Positions 1 to 8,945 of a stretch of DNA of 64,000 bases are shown one piece after another. Source of the DNA: Methylobacterium sp. NEAU K (lineage in GTDB: Bacteria; Pseudomonadota; Alphaproteobacteria; Rhizobiales; Beijerinckiaceae). Both the position numbers and the translations under genes were made by a program. The stretch is taken from NCBI RefSeq assembly GCF_030700285.1, contig NZ_JAUYZJ010000007.1, positions 124,001 to 188,000 on the forward strand, read 5' to 3'. Under the pieces are notes generated by a model. That model was not told where the DNA came from. It searched no databases and worked only from the letters and a program-made list of their open reading frames with translations. The stretch's first letter is position 1; every line of letters starts with the position of its first letter.

Positions 1-438
1 CGCGAGGTCGAGCAGCCACTCGCCGGGATAGTCGACCACGTCGAGCATCAGGGTCGCGGGGCCGGTTCGCCACCCGGCGGCGCGCTCGTAGGCGATCTCC
101 AGGCGGAACTGGCTGATCCGGTCGGTGGAGCGCGGCCAGCGGCGCGCCTCGGTGAGGGTCGCGAAATGCTCCTCGAAGGGAAACCGTGGCACGTCGTCGT
201 CCGGCTGCGGCACGAGGCGGGCGCGGCGCAGGCGGCCCTCCTGCGCGGGCGCGAAGGCCGGCAGGGCGTGCGTCTCCACGAGGTGGTGGATCAGCGCCGT
301 GGTGAATACGGTCTTGCCCGAACGCGCGAGCCCGGTGACGCCGAGCCGGAGGGTCGGCTGGATCAGCAGGTCGTGCGAGGCTTCGGCGAAGGCTTTGACG
401 GCCGAGCCGGCGCGTGCGGCAAGGTCGGTCAGGGGCAC
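1..438 (-). CDS. YcjX-like (DUF463) P-loop NTPase, C-terminal part cut off
   Basis: The reverse strand reads as an open frame from a GTG at 438 to the window edge, so only the first 146 codons are present. The N-terminus begins PLTDLAARAG and a Walker A loop, GLARSGKT, lies at residues 36-43 followed by VFTTALIHHL. This layout matches the YcjX/DUF463 family, P-loop proteins of uncertain role often found near stress or envelope genes. The same frame runs upstream through the stop codon of the next gene at 511-513, so the start must lie between 438 and 510; the GTG fits the family N-terminus best, and a TTG further upstream is the alternative. The family call is firm; the function is unknown. 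Confidence 0.8.
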   Translation of the reverse strand, partial: MPLTDLAARAGSAVKAFAEASHDLLIQPTLRLGVTGLARSGKTVFTTALIHHLVETHALPAFAPAQEGRLRRARLVPQPDDDVPRFPFEEHFATLTEARRWPRSTDRISQFRLEIAYERAAGWRTGPATLMLDVVDYPGEWLLDLA

Positions 439-510
439 GGGCGGGCTCGTCGTGAGGAAAAGAGGCCGCGCACAGGTGGCGCGGGCGGGGCGGAACCGCA
501 AGGCTTGCCG

Positions 511-1659
511 TTAATGCGGGGCCTCCCCGGCGGTGGGGGTGACCGGCTTGAGGCGGGTGATCGCCCCGGCCACGAGCTCCGGGCCGGCCCGGAGCGTGCC
601 GAGTTCCACCGCCGACATCGCCAGCATCACCGGCGCGAGATTCGGGCGTGGCGCCCCGTCCGGCCCGAACAGGTCGAGGTCGTCGCCGGGCTTCAGCCCG
701 ACGCTGGCGCTGATCCGGGCGGCATAGGCCTGGATCCGTCCCTCGTCGCCGGCGCAGAGCGGGGCCGGCAGGCGCAGGTCGAGCAGGGGCAGCCCGACCG
801 CGATGGACGGCAGCAGCGCGGATTCGGCGACAAGACGATCGGGGCTCGGCACCTTGCGGTCGAGGAGCGCCATCGGGTCGGCGAGGCCACGGGCTGCCCG
901 TTTCGGGACGTGCCGCGCCGTCTCCCCGGATGGCGCGATCCCGGTGGCGATATCGGGAACCGGCTCGAGCGACGCCACGCGCGGCACGCGGATCTGGCCC
1001 AGGCGGGCGCCGGGCCGGGCCGCCATCCGGGCGAGCGGTGACCACGGCTGCACCCGCAGGGCGCCGACCCGGCCCCGCGGCGCGCCGCCGGGTCGGTGGG
1101 AGGCCAGGAATCGGGCGCGCAACGTCCGGCCGATACCCCGCGGTGCCAGGGTGGCCGAGACGGCGGCCGTCGCGACCGACCGTCCCGCGCGGACCGGCGC
1201 AGCCGCGATCCGGCACTCGGCCGGGGCCCAGCGGCGCACGATGGCGAGGGCGGTGCGCCGGCCATAATCCCGGACATAGCGGCGCAGCAGGCTCGCCGCA
1301 GCGTCCGCTCCGTCGGCCATCGTGGCGAAGGCGGTATGGCCCTCGGCATCGGCGCCGATCTCTCCGGGCCAGCGGGCCGATTTGATGCACCAGCCGTTGT
1401 TGAGCCGGACGCAGCGGGCGACATAGGGCGCGTCGTCGGCCAGCCGGGCCGTCAGTGCCAGGGTCCGCGGCAGCAGGTTCTCGCCGGCCTGTTCGTGCCA
1501 GTTGGAGACCGAGCGGGTGGCGGGGTCGAAGCGCGGGGACGCCGCTTCGGCCGGCGCGACCGCCTCGGTCGCCGCAGGCGCAGGACGCAGGAGAGCGACC
1601 GCGCCGTCCTCGGCGCGCGGCACCAGGCTTGCCAGCAGCATGAGCGCGGTCAGCAGCAC
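511..1659 (-). CDS. Exported or anchored protein with P5-like structural domain
   Basis: This is a 382-residue protein starting with GTG; an in-frame ATG lies six codons later. The first 15 residues (LLTALMLLASLVP) look like a signal peptide or membrane anchor. Residues about 80-150 contain LNNGWCIKSARWPG followed by an F-A-T-M turn and ending in IVRRWAPAEC. This resembles the 'structural P5' domain known from phage PRD1-type proteins and many bacterial homologues. The middle is rich in Arg, Ala and Pro and looks disordered. It lies 72 bases upstream of the ycjX-like gene on the same strand and may be co-transcribed. The function is unknown; the domain call rests on motif memory only. Confidence 0.65.
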   Translation of the reverse strand: MLLTALMLLASLVPRAEDGAVALLRPAPAATEAVAPAEAASPRFDPATRSVSNWHEQAGENLLPRTLALTARLADDAPYVARCVRLNNGWCIKSARWPGEIGADAEGHTAFATMADGADAAASLLRRYVRDYGRRTALAIVRRWAPAECRIAAAPVRAGRSVATAAVSATLAPRGIGRTLRARFLASHRPGGAPRGRVGALRVQPWSPLARMAARPGARLGQIRVPRVASLEPVPDIATGIAPSGETARHVPKRAARGLADPMALLDRKVPSPDRLVAESALLPSIAVGLPLLDLRLPAPLCAGDEGRIQAYAARISASVGLKPGDDLDLFGPDGAPRPNLAPVMLAMSAVELGTLRAGPELVAGAITRLKPVTPTAGEAPH

Positions 1660-1891
1660 GCAGGCGAGCCCTTGCCACCGCCTGATGCGCGCGTTCCCTC
1701 TTCCCTCCGCGCCGGAGAGTACCCTGCGATGCTGTGGGGGACAGGGTGGCGCCGCGTCCGGAATGGCGGCGACGCTTGAAGGCGACTGAATCGTCGCGCC
1801 GCCCCCCTTTCGGGACTCCGTCCCGTCCCGGCCCCTGCCGACGCGGCGGCCCCCCTTCGCCGCTGAACGGAGAGGGTTTTACGCCCGGCCC

Positions 1892-2680
1892 TCACGGGTT
1901 CAGCACCCTGAGCGCCGCCTCGTGCAGGCGGGGATCGCCCGCCGCCACGATGCGCCCGCCCCCAGCGGCCGGACCGCCGTCCCATGCCGTGACCCGGCCG
2001 CCCGCGCCCTCGATGATCGGGATCAGCGCGACGATGTCGTAGGGCTTCAGGCCCGCCTCGACCACGAGGTCGATCTGCCCCGCCGCCAGCATGCAGTAGG
2101 CGTAGCAATCGGCGCCGTAGCGGGACATGCGCACCTGACCCTCCAGGGCCCGGAAGCGCTCTGCCTCCTCGCCGGCCGCGAACAGCCGCGGGTCGGTCGA
2201 GGCTAGGATCGCCTGGGCCAGATCCGCGCAGCGGCGGCCGCGCAGGGTGCGGGTCCCCGCGGGCCCCCGCAGGCGGGCGCTGCGCCCGTCGCCGGTGAAG
2301 CGCTCGCCGAGATAGGGTTGATGCATCAGGCCGCGCACCGGCACGCCGTTACGGGTCAGCCCGATCAGCGTGCCCCAGGTCGGCAGGCCCGCGATGAAGG
2401 CGCGCGTGCCGTCGATCGGGTCGAGCACCCAGACGCACTCGGCGTCGACCCGCTCGGAGCCAAACTCCTCGCCCAGGAGCCCGTGGCTCGGGAATGTCTG
2501 GCCGATCATCGCGCGGAGCACGATCTCGGCCGCCCGGTCGGCCTCGGTGACCGGGTCGAACGGCGCGCCTCCGCCAGCCTTGTCGTCGAGGCCGAACTGG
2601 GCGCGAAAGAACGGCAGGATCGCCTTGCCGGACGCGTCCGCGAGGTCATCCATGAACCGTCCGAGTTCGACGACGCTCAT
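1892..2680 (-). CDS. hisN: Histidinol-phosphatase, inositol monophosphatase family
   Basis: The product has 262 residues, normal for bacterial inositol-monophosphatase-like enzymes. Metal-binding signatures are intact: LLGEEFG near residue 70, the core DPIDGTRAF at 87-95, and KPYDIVALIPIIEGAGG near the C-terminus. In alphaproteobacteria this subgroup (HisN) removes phosphate from L-histidinol phosphate, the penultimate step of histidine synthesis, in the cytoplasm. An open frame continues far upstream through the antisense of the neighbouring transporter, but the family N-terminus begins at the ATG at 2680, which has a GGGAAG ribosome-binding site. No other his gene is nearby. A general sugar or inositol phosphatase role cannot be excluded. 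Confidence 0.85.
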   Translation of the reverse strand: MSVVELGRFMDDLADASGKAILPFFRAQFGLDDKAGGGAPFDPVTEADRAAEIVLRAMIGQTFPSHGLLGEEFGSERVDAECVWVLDPIDGTRAFIAGLPTWGTLIGLTRNGVPVRGLMHQPYLGERFTGDGRSARLRGPAGTRTLRGRRCADLAQAILASTDPRLFAAGEEAERFRALEGQVRMSRYGADCYAYCMLAAGQIDLVVEAGLKPYDIVALIPIIEGAGGRVTAWDGGPAAGGGRIVAAGDPRLHEAALRVLNP

Positions 2681-2763
2681 CGGCTCACTTCCCTGATCGC
2701 CCGGATCCCCTCCGGTGCGCGACGAAACCGGGGCCGCCCCCCACCCGTCAAGCCCCCCTCGGC

Positions 2764-4803
2764 TCATGCCTCCGCCCGCTCCGGCTCGCGGGCTGCCCCC
2801 TGGGCAACCGGGACACGGCCCGGTGCGACCTCCGCCTGCGCGGCGGCCAGCACCGCCTCGACGGCCTCGCGCAGCGAGCCGACCTGCCCGTCGGCCTCCA
2901 TGGCGCCCCCCGCCGTGCGGGCGGCCCGATCGGGCCTGTCGTCCTGTGTCAGCCAAAGGCCGAGGACGACGGGCACGCCGGGCATCCGCCCCTTCAGCCG
3001 CCGGATGAGCCGACGCAGGTGTGTCGGCTCGCCGCCGAGTGCCAGGGAGACGAGGCAGGCCATCCGCGCCGGGCCCGGCTCGAACCGACCGATCCGCGCC
3101 GAGGCCGCCTCGGAGAACGGGACCGTGCGGACGCCGATGCCGCGCTTCTCCAGGATCTGCGCCAGGATCGCCGCGGCGGCCTCGTCGAGGAAGCCGCGCC
3201 CGGACACGCACAGCACCGCGCCCTGGCGCGTCCAGCCCTCCGGCAGGGCGTCCGGGGGCGGGCCCATCGGCGGGGGGCTGCAGGCGCCCTCGCCGCCCTC
3301 CCCCACGGCCTCCGTAACGGCGTCGCTCCGGTCGGAGAGGTCGGCGATCAGCTCGCCCAGGACGGTGCGCATCGCGCCCTTCTGGCGGGCTGTGAGCACA
3401 CCCCGGTCGGCGTCGCGGGCGGCGAGTTCGAGGGCCTTGAGGACGACCTCGTCGTAGTAGGACGAGAGCGAGCAATGCTGCAGGATCAGCTCGGCGTGGC
3501 CCATCACCTCCTCGGCGTCGCCCGCCAGGATGCGCTGGTAGAAGTTCTGCACCGGCGTGAGGGCGGGCCGGTCGCCGAACAGCACGTCGAGGAATTCCAG
3601 GTGCTCCATGTGGCGTCCCAGCACCACGAGGCAGACGGTGAGCGGCGTCGACAGCAGCAGGCCGACGGGTCCCCACAGCCAGGTCCAGAACAGCGCCGAG
3701 ACCAGCACCGCGAAGGGCGAGAGCCCGGTGGACTGGCCGTAGACGATCGGCTCGAACACCTGGCCGGTGAGCGGCTCCAGAACGATGAACAGGATCGCCA
3801 CCGCGATCATCATGTTCCAGCCGGGATCGACCGCTGCGGCGAGCGCCATCGGCAGGATCGCCGAGAGGAACGCGCCGAGATAGGGCACGAACCGCATCAG
3901 CGCCGAGAAGATCGCCCAGAGCACCGGGTTGGGCACGCCAATGACGTAGAGGCCGATGCCGATCACGATGCCGAAGGCGGTGTTGAGGGCGAGCTGAACC
4001 ACGAAGTAGCGGCTCAGCCGGCGTGCCGCGTCGTCGATCGCCACGGTGGTGCGGTGCAGGTCGCTCGAGCCCGCGAGCCGGATCATGCGGTCGCGCAGGT
4101 CCTCGCGCTGCATCAGCACGAACAGCAGCACCACGAAGACGATGCCCACCGTGGCCAGAGGCTGAAGGACCGGCCACAGAACGGTGCCGAGCGTCTCCAG
4201 CGGCCCCGGCGGGGTCGACGCCACCTCGACCACGATGGGTCTCTGCGCGGGCTTGTCCGGCTCGAGCCCCGGCGCCGGCCCGGGCGGTTGCGGCGAGGGC
4301 GGCGTCGTCCGCGCCTCGCCCTGTTCCGGCTCCTTGCCGCCGGCATGGAGCGCCCGGCCGATATTGGCCACGTAGTCGGTGACGTGGCCCACCGGAGATT
4401 CGCGCAGGCCCTCGATCTTGCGCTCGACGGTGGCGCGATAGCGCGGGATATCGCCCGCGAGATCGGCCGCCTGGATGCCGATCAGGGTCGCCATGGCGGC
4501 GACGATCCCGAGGGTCATCAGGACGCTCACGCCCACCGCGACCAGCCGCGGCAGGCGCAGCCGGCGCAGGCGGTTCACCAGCGGCGTCAGCACGAAGGTC
4601 AGGAGCAGCGCGATCGCGATCGGGATGAAGATCTCGCGGCCGAAGTAGAGAACCGCGATGATGGTGGCGCCGACCACGATCGGCGACGCCATCGCGGCGC
4701 GCGGGGTCTCGGCCGCAACCACGCGCGTCGCACGCGGCGAAACCGGCGGCCTAGCAGACTGTGCCGCCGCCGGTTGTCCCCCGACCGGGGTGTTCGTGCC
4801 CAT
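2764..4803 (-). CDS. AI-2E family (PerM-like) transporter with long C-terminal domain
   Basis: This is a 679-residue membrane protein. Residues about 40-70 hold the first hydrophobic pair (FIPIAIALLLTFVLTPLV), and the region to about residue 400 has the further helices and the proline-glycine pattern typical of the AI-2E/PerM exporter family (for example VPNPVLWAIFSALMRFVPYLGAF). A Pro/Glu-rich loop at about 160-190 is probably periplasmic or cytoplasmic linker. The family usually ends near residue 350-400; here about 270 more residues follow, starting at FGDRPALTPVQNFYQRILAG. This soluble part looks alpha/beta and may be regulatory. The substrate is unknown; the family name does not prove autoinducer transport. 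Confidence 0.85.
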   Translation of the reverse strand: MGTNTPVGGQPAAAQSARPPVSPRATRVVAAETPRAAMASPIVVGATIIAVLYFGREIFIPIAIALLLTFVLTPLVNRLRRLRLPRLVAVGVSVLMTLGIVAAMATLIGIQAADLAGDIPRYRATVERKIEGLRESPVGHVTDYVANIGRALHAGGKEPEQGEARTTPPSPQPPGPAPGLEPDKPAQRPIVVEVASTPPGPLETLGTVLWPVLQPLATVGIVFVVLLFVLMQREDLRDRMIRLAGSSDLHRTTVAIDDAARRLSRYFVVQLALNTAFGIVIGIGLYVIGVPNPVLWAIFSALMRFVPYLGAFLSAILPMALAAAVDPGWNMMIAVAILFIVLEPLTGQVFEPIVYGQSTGLSPFAVLVSALFWTWLWGPVGLLLSTPLTVCLVVLGRHMEHLEFLDVLFGDRPALTPVQNFYQRILAGDAEEVMGHAELILQHCSLSSYYDEVVLKALELAARDADRGVLTARQKGAMRTVLGELIADLSDRSDAVTEAVGEGGEGACSPPPMGPPPDALPEGWTRQGAVLCVSGRGFLDEAAAAILAQILEKRGIGVRTVPFSEAASARIGRFEPGPARMACLVSLALGGEPTHLRRLIRRLKGRMPGVPVVLGLWLTQDDRPDRAARTAGGAMEADGQVGSLREAVEAVLAAAQAEVAPGRVPVAQGAAREPERAEA

Positions 4804-4941
4804 TCCGTGATCCGCGCCCCGAACGCCACGCGCGGGCGCCGCCGGGGGTCGCGGAGGGCCTCGCGGACGGGGAACGGCACGGGGCCGGAAAACGATCCCG
4901 CAGACCCGGCCGCCGAAGCGTCCGGGAAGCGCGGGGACGCG

Positions 4942-6396
4942 TCAGGCCCCCTGCACGCCGGCCCGTGCTACTTCGCCCGCGTCCTTCAGCTCGGGCAGTG
5001 ACCAGCACATCTGCAGCACGCGGCGGGCCTGCGCGTCCGGAAGCACGCCCGCGGCGAGATCGGAGAATTTCGCCTCCAGCTGCCTGTCGGACATCGGCGT
5101 CTCGACGCTGCCGATCGCGTGCGCGATGAAGCGGTGGAAGGTCCGCCCGTCATTCAGGGTCACGGTCATGTCGACTTGCGCGGCGTCGATGCCGGGGGTG
5201 ACCACCGGCACCACTTTCTGGCGAAGGGCCACCACGCGCGGATCGTTCACCGCCCGGTCGCTGAACTGCTTCTCGCCGCCCGCCCCCTCGACGAAGGCCA
5301 CCGCGGCGGCGTGATAGATGCTGAACTTGCCCTCCAGGCCGGTCTTCGGCGCGGTCTTGCCGGTCAGTTCCAGCACCAGAGGGTGAACCTTGAGGTCGAC
5401 CCGGGCGATGTCCTCCGGCCTGACCTGGTCCTGGTCGCGGATCTGCACGCCCGCGTCGATCGTCGGATGCATGACGATGCCGCAGGCGAAGGGCTTGTAG
5501 GTGTTGAGCAGGGCCTCGTAGCGGCTGCCGAGGCCGTCGGTGATCTCGGACCAGTCCTGCTTGGTCGAGATGGTGTTGGCCCAGCCGCGCTTGGCTTCGA
5601 TCATGCCGTCCGACGAAGTGTAGCCCTTGCCCGCCAGGATCGCGGCGAACAGGCCGTTCGCCGCCGCCCGGCCCGGGTTGAAGCTCTTGTTCATCGAGCC
5701 GAAGGATTCGCGCAGGCCGACCGGCTGCGAGGCCGCGAGACCGAACGCGTAGACCATCTGCTGCTCGGTGAGCCCCATCAGCTTGCCGGCCGCAGCGGCG
5801 GCGCCAAACGGCCCGCAGGTGCCGGTGATGTGCCAGCCGGCATCGTAGTGGTTCGGATAGACCGCATTGCCGATCCGGCACTCGGTCTCGATCCCGACCA
5901 CCAGGGCATCGAGGAAGTCCTTTCCGGAGACCGGCTTCATCTCGGCATAGGCCAGGATCGCCGAGGCGACGGGGCCGGCCGGGTGGATGATCGTCTTCAG
6001 ATGAGTGTCGTCGAAATCGAAGATGTGGCTCGATACGCCGTTCAGGAAGGCGGCGTTCATGATGTCGAACCGCTCGGCCCGGCCGAACAGCCCGGCTTGC
6101 GGCGGACCCGAGAAGGGCTGCAGCGCCGAGACCGCGACGTCCACGGTCTCGTGGTGCGATCCGCCGATGGCCACCCCCACCCAGTTGAGCAGGCTGCGCA
6201 CGCCCTCGCGGCGGACGTTCTCGGGCAGGGTGTCGTAGGACGAGGCCAGGATCCACTCCGCCAGGATCCGCGTCGCCGGCGGTGGCGGCGCTTTCGCGGC
6301 GGGCTTGGGCGCGTCGGCGGAATGCGCACCGTCCAGGGCGGGAGCCGCCAGGGCTAGGCCCGCGGCGCCGATGAGCGCACGGCGGTTCAGGGTCAT
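4942..6396 (-). CDS. MmgE/PrpD family protein with twin-arginine-type signal
   Basis: The 484-residue product starts MTLNRRALIGAAGLALAAPA, which looks like a Tat or Sec signal, then a Pro/Ala linker, then a complete MmgE/PrpD domain (SSHIFDFDDTH near residue 140, GWHITGTCGPFGAAAAAG near 210, NPGRAAANGLFAA near 260). Family members include 2-methylcitrate dehydratase and immune-responsive decarboxylases; the substrate here cannot be read. The ATG at 6396 is preceded by GAGAGGA; a start 18 codons upstream is possible but would bury the signal. Family members are usually cytoplasmic, so an export signal is unusual. No methylcitrate-cycle genes lie beside it, which argues against simple PrpD activity. 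Confidence 0.85.
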   Translation of the reverse strand: MTLNRRALIGAAGLALAAPALDGAHSADAPKPAAKAPPPPATRILAEWILASSYDTLPENVRREGVRSLLNWVGVAIGGSHHETVDVAVSALQPFSGPPQAGLFGRAERFDIMNAAFLNGVSSHIFDFDDTHLKTIIHPAGPVASAILAYAEMKPVSGKDFLDALVVGIETECRIGNAVYPNHYDAGWHITGTCGPFGAAAAAGKLMGLTEQQMVYAFGLAASQPVGLRESFGSMNKSFNPGRAAANGLFAAILAGKGYTSSDGMIEAKRGWANTISTKQDWSEITDGLGSRYEALLNTYKPFACGIVMHPTIDAGVQIRDQDQVRPEDIARVDLKVHPLVLELTGKTAPKTGLEGKFSIYHAAAVAFVEGAGGEKQFSDRAVNDPRVVALRQKVVPVVTPGIDAAQVDMTVTLNDGRTFHRFIAHAIGSVETPMSDRQLEAKFSDLAAGVLPDAQARRVLQMCWSLPELKDAGEVARAGVQGA

Positions 6397-6776
6397 GGCG
6401 TCCTCTCGTCTGGGCCTCCGCGCAAAGCGGAGTATTCTGGTCGACACCATACCCGCTGTGGTCGCTGTGCGTCAGCCGCCGGGTTTCACACCATGCGGGC
6501 TGAAACCCGCACGCACCAGGACTTGGGCCTTCGGGCCTGGCTCCCTTCGGCCCGGCGCGCCCGTCTCCCTAGCGGAAAGGAGAGCGTGCCTCGTTCACCG
6601 AGGTGCGAACATCGCAGTCCGTTCGGGAGTGGGTTGGGGTGAGGGACAGGATTCCAGCGGTGAGGTCATCCCCTTCGTCCGTCCGGACCGGATAAGGAAC
6701 CCGCGGCCGGATCCGAAACCGCGTCTGTCCCGGTCCCTGGGGCATCCGTCCGCAAGATGGAGCCGGTGTGCCGATA
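6397..6776. other. Gene-free stretch with one inverted repeat
   Basis: These 380 bases lie between the PrpD-like gene and pncB, both on the minus strand. No convincing coding frame is present. An inverted repeat with arms CGGGTTTCA (6480-6488) and TGAAACCCG (6501-6509) and a 12-base loop is the clearest structure. The stretch should hold the promoter of the PrpD-like gene and the end of the pncB transcript. Confidence 0.5.
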
Positions 6777-8069
6777 TCAAACCAGCACGGGCACCATCTC
6801 CTGCTCATCCACACCGAACACCCGCCGATAGCGGGCGATCTCGTCCGCCGGTCCCTGAGCCTTGGTGGGGTTGTCGGAGAGTTTGACGGTGGGGCGCCCG
6901 TTCGCCTCCGTCACCTTGCAGACGATCGAGACCGGATCCAGCTTGCCATCGGGCAGAAGGCCGCGGAAATCGTTGGTGAGCAGGGTGCCCCAGCCGTAGC
7001 CGATGCGCATGCGCCCGTGGAACCGTGCGTGGATGCGCTCGATCGCCTCGATGTCCAGCCCGTCGGAGAAGATCGCGAGCTTCTCCCGCGGATCGTGTCC
7101 GCGATCCTGCCAGAAGCGGATCGCCTCCTCGCCGCCCTCGATCGGGTCCTTCGAGTCAATGCGGATCCCGGTCCAGTCGCTCACCCAGTCGGGGGCGTTC
7201 GCCAGGAAGCCGGTCGTGCCGTAGGTGTCGGGCAGGATCACCCGGAGGTTGCCGCCGTAATCCTCCTGCCAGTCGGCCAGCACCGCGTAGGGGGCGGCGG
7301 CGAGCGCGGCGTCGTTCTCGGCGAGCGCCGCGTAGACCATCGGCAGCTCGTGGGCGTTCGTGCCCACGGGTTCGACCTCCTGCCGGGCGGCGATCAGGCA
7401 GTTCGAGGTGCCCAGAAACGCGCTCCCCAGCCCCTCCGCCATCGCCTGGACGCACCAGTCCTGCCAGAGGAAGCCGTGGCGCCGGCGCGTGCCGAAATCC
7501 GCCACCGACAGGTCCGGCAGCTTCTGCAGCCGCTGGATCTTTTCCCAGACCCGGGTCATCGCCCGGGCGTACAGCACCTGCAGGTCCAGCTTGCCGAGGC
7601 CGCGCAGCACGGCGCGGGCCCGCAGCTCGTTGAGGATCGCCAGCGCCGGGACCTCCCACATCGTGGTCTCGACCCAGGGACCGTGGAAGGTCAGCTCGTA
7701 CTGCCCGTCATGGACATCGAGTTCGTATTCGGGGAGCTGGAAGCCTTCGAACCAGGCGACGAATTCGGGGCCCAGGATCCGTCCCTGCCCGCGGAACACG
7801 TTGCCGCGCAGCCACGTCACCTCGCCCTTGCTCAGCCGGAGGCTGCGGGCATGGTCGAGCTGCTCGCGTAGGAGTCCCGCATCGACCTCGTCGGCGATGC
7901 GGATACGGCGGGTGCGGTTGGTGATCCCGAAGGTGGCGCGGATCTCCGGATGCCGGCGCAGGATCGTCTGCGCCATCAGCAGCTTGTAGAAATCCGTGTC
8001 GAGCAGCGACCGTGTGATCGGGTCGATGCGGAAGCTGTGATCGTAGACCCGCTTCGCCAGATCGAGCAT
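6777..8069 (-). CDS. pncB: Nicotinate phosphoribosyltransferase
   Basis: The enzyme joins nicotinate to PRPP in the Preiss-Handler salvage route to NAD. The 430-residue length is normal. Clear family segments are [14 protein letters not shown] near residue 21, FGTRRRHGF near 190, GTSNCLIA near 220, the GTNAHE segment that carries the phosphorylated histidine, and IFSDGLD plus GWGTLLTND in the C-terminal half. The ATG at 8069 has AAGAAG immediately upstream. It stands alone on its strand, separated from the next gene by a terminator. Confidence 0.95.
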   Translation of the reverse strand: MLDLAKRVYDHSFRIDPITRSLLDTDFYKLLMAQTILRRHPEIRATFGITNRTRRIRIADEVDAGLLREQLDHARSLRLSKGEVTWLRGNVFRGQGRILGPEFVAWFEGFQLPEYELDVHDGQYELTFHGPWVETTMWEVPALAILNELRARAVLRGLGKLDLQVLYARAMTRVWEKIQRLQKLPDLSVADFGTRRRHGFLWQDWCVQAMAEGLGSAFLGTSNCLIAARQEVEPVGTNAHELPMVYAALAENDAALAAAPYAVLADWQEDYGGNLRVILPDTYGTTGFLANAPDWVSDWTGIRIDSKDPIEGGEEAIRFWQDRGHDPREKLAIFSDGLDIEAIERIHARFHGRMRIGYGWGTLLTNDFRGLLPDGKLDPVSIVCKVTEANGRPTVKLSDNPTKAQGPADEIARYRRVFGVDEQEMVPVLV

Positions 8070-8130
8070 CTTCTTGCAACTCTACCGCGCGTTCCGCCGG
8101 CGCAGAGCGCATGCCGATCGGTCCTGCGTC

Positions 8131-8167
8131 AAGACAAAGGGCGGCCCGCCGATCCGGCGCGCCGCCC
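8131..8167 (-). terminator. Rho-independent terminator of the stress-protein gene
   Basis: Read on the minus strand, GGGCGGC and GCCGCCC pair around a GC-rich loop, and the stem is followed directly by TTTGTCTT. It lies about 30 bases after the stop codon of the flavin-binding protein at 8200 and before the start of pncB, so it should end that transcript. Confidence 0.7.
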
Positions 8168-8199
8168 TCGCTCCCTTCGCGGACAGGTTCCGACGAGGA

Positions 8200-8703
8200 T
8201 CAGGCGAGATCGACCTTCTTGGTGTCGGTCTTGGGGCTCTCGCCGGTGAGAGAGGCCTTCACGTAGCCGTAGAGGTGCAGCATCGTGCTGTTGGGGCTGT
8301 CCCAGTACTCGCCCTTCTCCGGATGAACGCGGATCAGCGCGACCTCTGGATCGTTCTTGCCATTGGGGAACCAGGTCTTGAGGCTCTCGTTCCACTTGGC
8401 GTCGATCTTGGACTGGTCACGCACGATCTCGGCCTTGCCTGCCACCGAGACGTAGGTCTGGCTCGACGTGTCGGAATAGGCCAAGTTGACCTGATTGTCC
8501 TTGCTGATCTCGGCGGTCTTGGGCGAGTGCAGCTTGGTGAAGAACCACAGGTCGCCGTTCTCGTCGGCATCGTTGTTCCACATCGGGCGGCTGTTGAGCG
8601 TGCCGTCGGAATCGACGGTGGTCATCATGGCGATCTTCACGTCCTTGATCAGCTCGAACAGCTTCTTCGCGCCCTCGTGGTCGCGGTGGTTGCCCTGATG
8701 CAT
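8200..8703 (-). CDS. Pyridoxamine 5'-phosphate oxidase-like general stress protein
   Basis: This 167-residue protein has the split-barrel flavin-binding fold of the general stress protein 26 group (segments MMTTVDSDGTLNSRPM near residue 26, LWFFTKLHSPK near 52, VSVAGKAEIV near 86). Members bind FMN, FAD or F420 and are linked to oxidative or general stress; true pyridoxamine phosphate oxidase activity is not expected. The ATG at 8703 has AGGAGAT at the right distance. It is monocistronic: a terminator follows, and a divergent mrp gene lies upstream. Confidence 0.88.
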   Translation of the reverse strand: MHQGNHRDHEGAKKLFELIKDVKIAMMTTVDSDGTLNSRPMWNNDADENGDLWFFTKLHSPKTAEISKDNQVNLAYSDTSSQTYVSVAGKAEIVRDQSKIDAKWNESLKTWFPNGKNDPEVALIRVHPEKGEYWDSPNSTMLHLYGYVKASLTGESPKTDTKKVDLA

Positions 8704-8945
8704 CGTCGAAGATCTCCTGGCTTTTCATTCGCGGGCGGCGCGCCTGCCTGGCGTGCCCGACCCGAAAGAGTCTCGACACAACGGACGAGGGCTGCGTTGG
8801 TTCAGCCCCGGACGGTCACGCCCGCCGGTCAGACTGGCGTTTGCCGTGCGCGGGGCTACAAGGGGCTCAAATCTCGGGGCTGCGACCGTCGGCGAATACG
8901 GCCGGATATGCCTGTCCCGGGTCGCCCCATCAGGAGTCGAGAACC

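Noticed and set aside
2681..4177. An upstream in-frame extension of hisN of about 500 codons
   Set aside because: It runs over the transporter gene in a shifted frame; similarity to the family starts only at the ATG at 2680.
3019..5001. A 660-codon plus-strand frame opposite the AI-2E transporter
   Set aside because: It is low in complexity (Arg, Gln, His, Glu) and explained as antisense of the transporter.
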